DNA of 7,112 bases from Burkholderiaceae bacterium (GTDB lineage Bacteria; Pseudomonadota; Gammaproteobacteria; Burkholderiales; Burkholderiaceae): positions 1 through 7,112 of the forward strand of contig CANCQD010000110.1 of assembly GCA_947380285.1 (NCBI GenBank). Reading direction: 5' to 3'. The notes under the pieces were generated by a model that was given only the letters and a program-made list of their open reading frames with translations, was not told where the DNA came from and ran no database searches. A program made the translations under genes and the position numbers. Shown in pieces: positions 6,819-7,112 of the stretch (positions within the stretch are counted from its first letter, which is position 1; every line of letters starts with the position of its first letter).

Positions 6819-7112
6819 ATGACTGTTTTACAAACTATACTTTTGGTCACTGCACTAGCGGGTACTGCTAGCGTCTTAGTGGCTGCAAGCTGCTCCTTGG
6901 CCATGCTGTCTAAGATGGTCAACAACATGGTCAGTTTATCTGTCGGTATTTTGCTGGCAACCGCTTTACTCCATTCATTACCTGAGGCATTTAGCATGGA
7001 GGGAGCAAAACCCCAGTTTTTGTTTGCAACCTTGCTCGCCGGCCTGTTGGGCTTCTTCTTGCTTGAGAAAATTGCTTTATTGCGCCATGATCACCATCAT
7101 GAAGGCGATGGG
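6819..7112 (+). CDS. ZIP-family divalent metal transporter, N-terminal part (3' end outside window)
   Basis: The frame is open from ATG at 6819 to the window end, giving 98 residues. It shows three membrane segments (about 4-29, 36-54, 66-86), with the ALLHSLPEAF motif (about 49-58) at the end of the second, followed by the start of a histidine-rich loop (HDHHH, about 90-94). In ZIP transporters, which bring zinc, iron or manganese into the cytoplasm, the loop between segments 3 and 4 is typically His-rich and binds metal, and this order fits. The metal-binding core of segments 4 and 5 is beyond the window, so metal specificity cannot be proposed. The start lies five bases after the hydrolase stop. 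A GGGAG at 6801-6805, inside the hydrolase gene, is a possible but rather distant ribosome-binding site, so translational coupling is plausible. Confidence 0.85.
   Translation, partial: MTVLQTILLVTALAGTASVLVAASCSLAMLSKMVNNMVSLSVGILLATALLHSLPEAFSMEGAKPQFLFATLLAGLLGFFLLEKIALLRHDHHHEGDG

Noticed and set aside
6791..6997. 68-codon open frame on the - strand at the hydrolase / ZIP junction
   Set aside because: The + strand frame here encodes a recognisable ZIP N-terminus starting five bases after the hydrolase stop; the antisense frame is incidental.
1..7112. Search for a novel defence, mobile or multi-gene system
   Set aside because: All sizeable frames are explained by housekeeping or common envelope genes, coding density is high, and no repeats, integrase, transposase, toxin-antitoxin pair or CRISPR-like array was seen by eye.

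Overview
The window is a stretch of ordinary bacterial chromosome carrying seven protein-coding genes packed almost end to end. Two of them are cut by the window edges. Protein similarity recalled from memory (a UvrD with a C-terminal Tudor-like domain, an APH-fold homoserine kinase starting MAVFTP, a BPSS1780-type membrane protein) and moderate base composition point to a betaproteobacterium of the order Burkholderiales. A Polynucleobacter-like freshwater organism is my best guess. That assignment is inference; no rRNA or other taxonomic marker is present.

Layout from left to right: (1) the 3' end of a uvrD-type DNA helicase gene on the + strand (1-804). (2) A leftward operon on the - strand read from 2989 down to 813: a small secreted protein that looks DUF2782-like, homoserine kinase thrB, and a polytopic BPSS1780-family membrane protein. 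The last two genes overlap by four bases (ATGA). (3) A short divergent intergenic region (2990-3072) that must hold the start signals of both the leftward operon and polA. (4) A rightward run: polA (DNA polymerase I, with all three enzymatic domains intact), a Tat-exported dienelactone hydrolase-family protein, and the start of a ZIP-family metal transporter that runs off the right edge.

Functionally the block mixes DNA repair and replication (UvrD, Pol I), threonine biosynthesis (ThrB) and envelope proteins (small secreted protein, membrane protein, Tat-exported hydrolase, metal transporter). UvrD and Pol I act together in nucleotide excision repair (oligonucleotide displacement and gap filling), but they are not co-transcribed here because a leftward operon lies between them. 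The thrB / small protein / polA neighbourhood is, from memory, also seen in Pseudomonas.

I saw no tRNA, rRNA, CRISPR array, insertion sequence, prophage gene, long repeat or convincing intrinsic terminator. The longest non-coding gap is about 83 bases. I did not find a novel multi-gene system. The points most worth a second look are the uncharacterised small secreted protein beside polA, the coupled thrB / membrane-protein pair, and the Tat-exported hydrolase downstream of polA.
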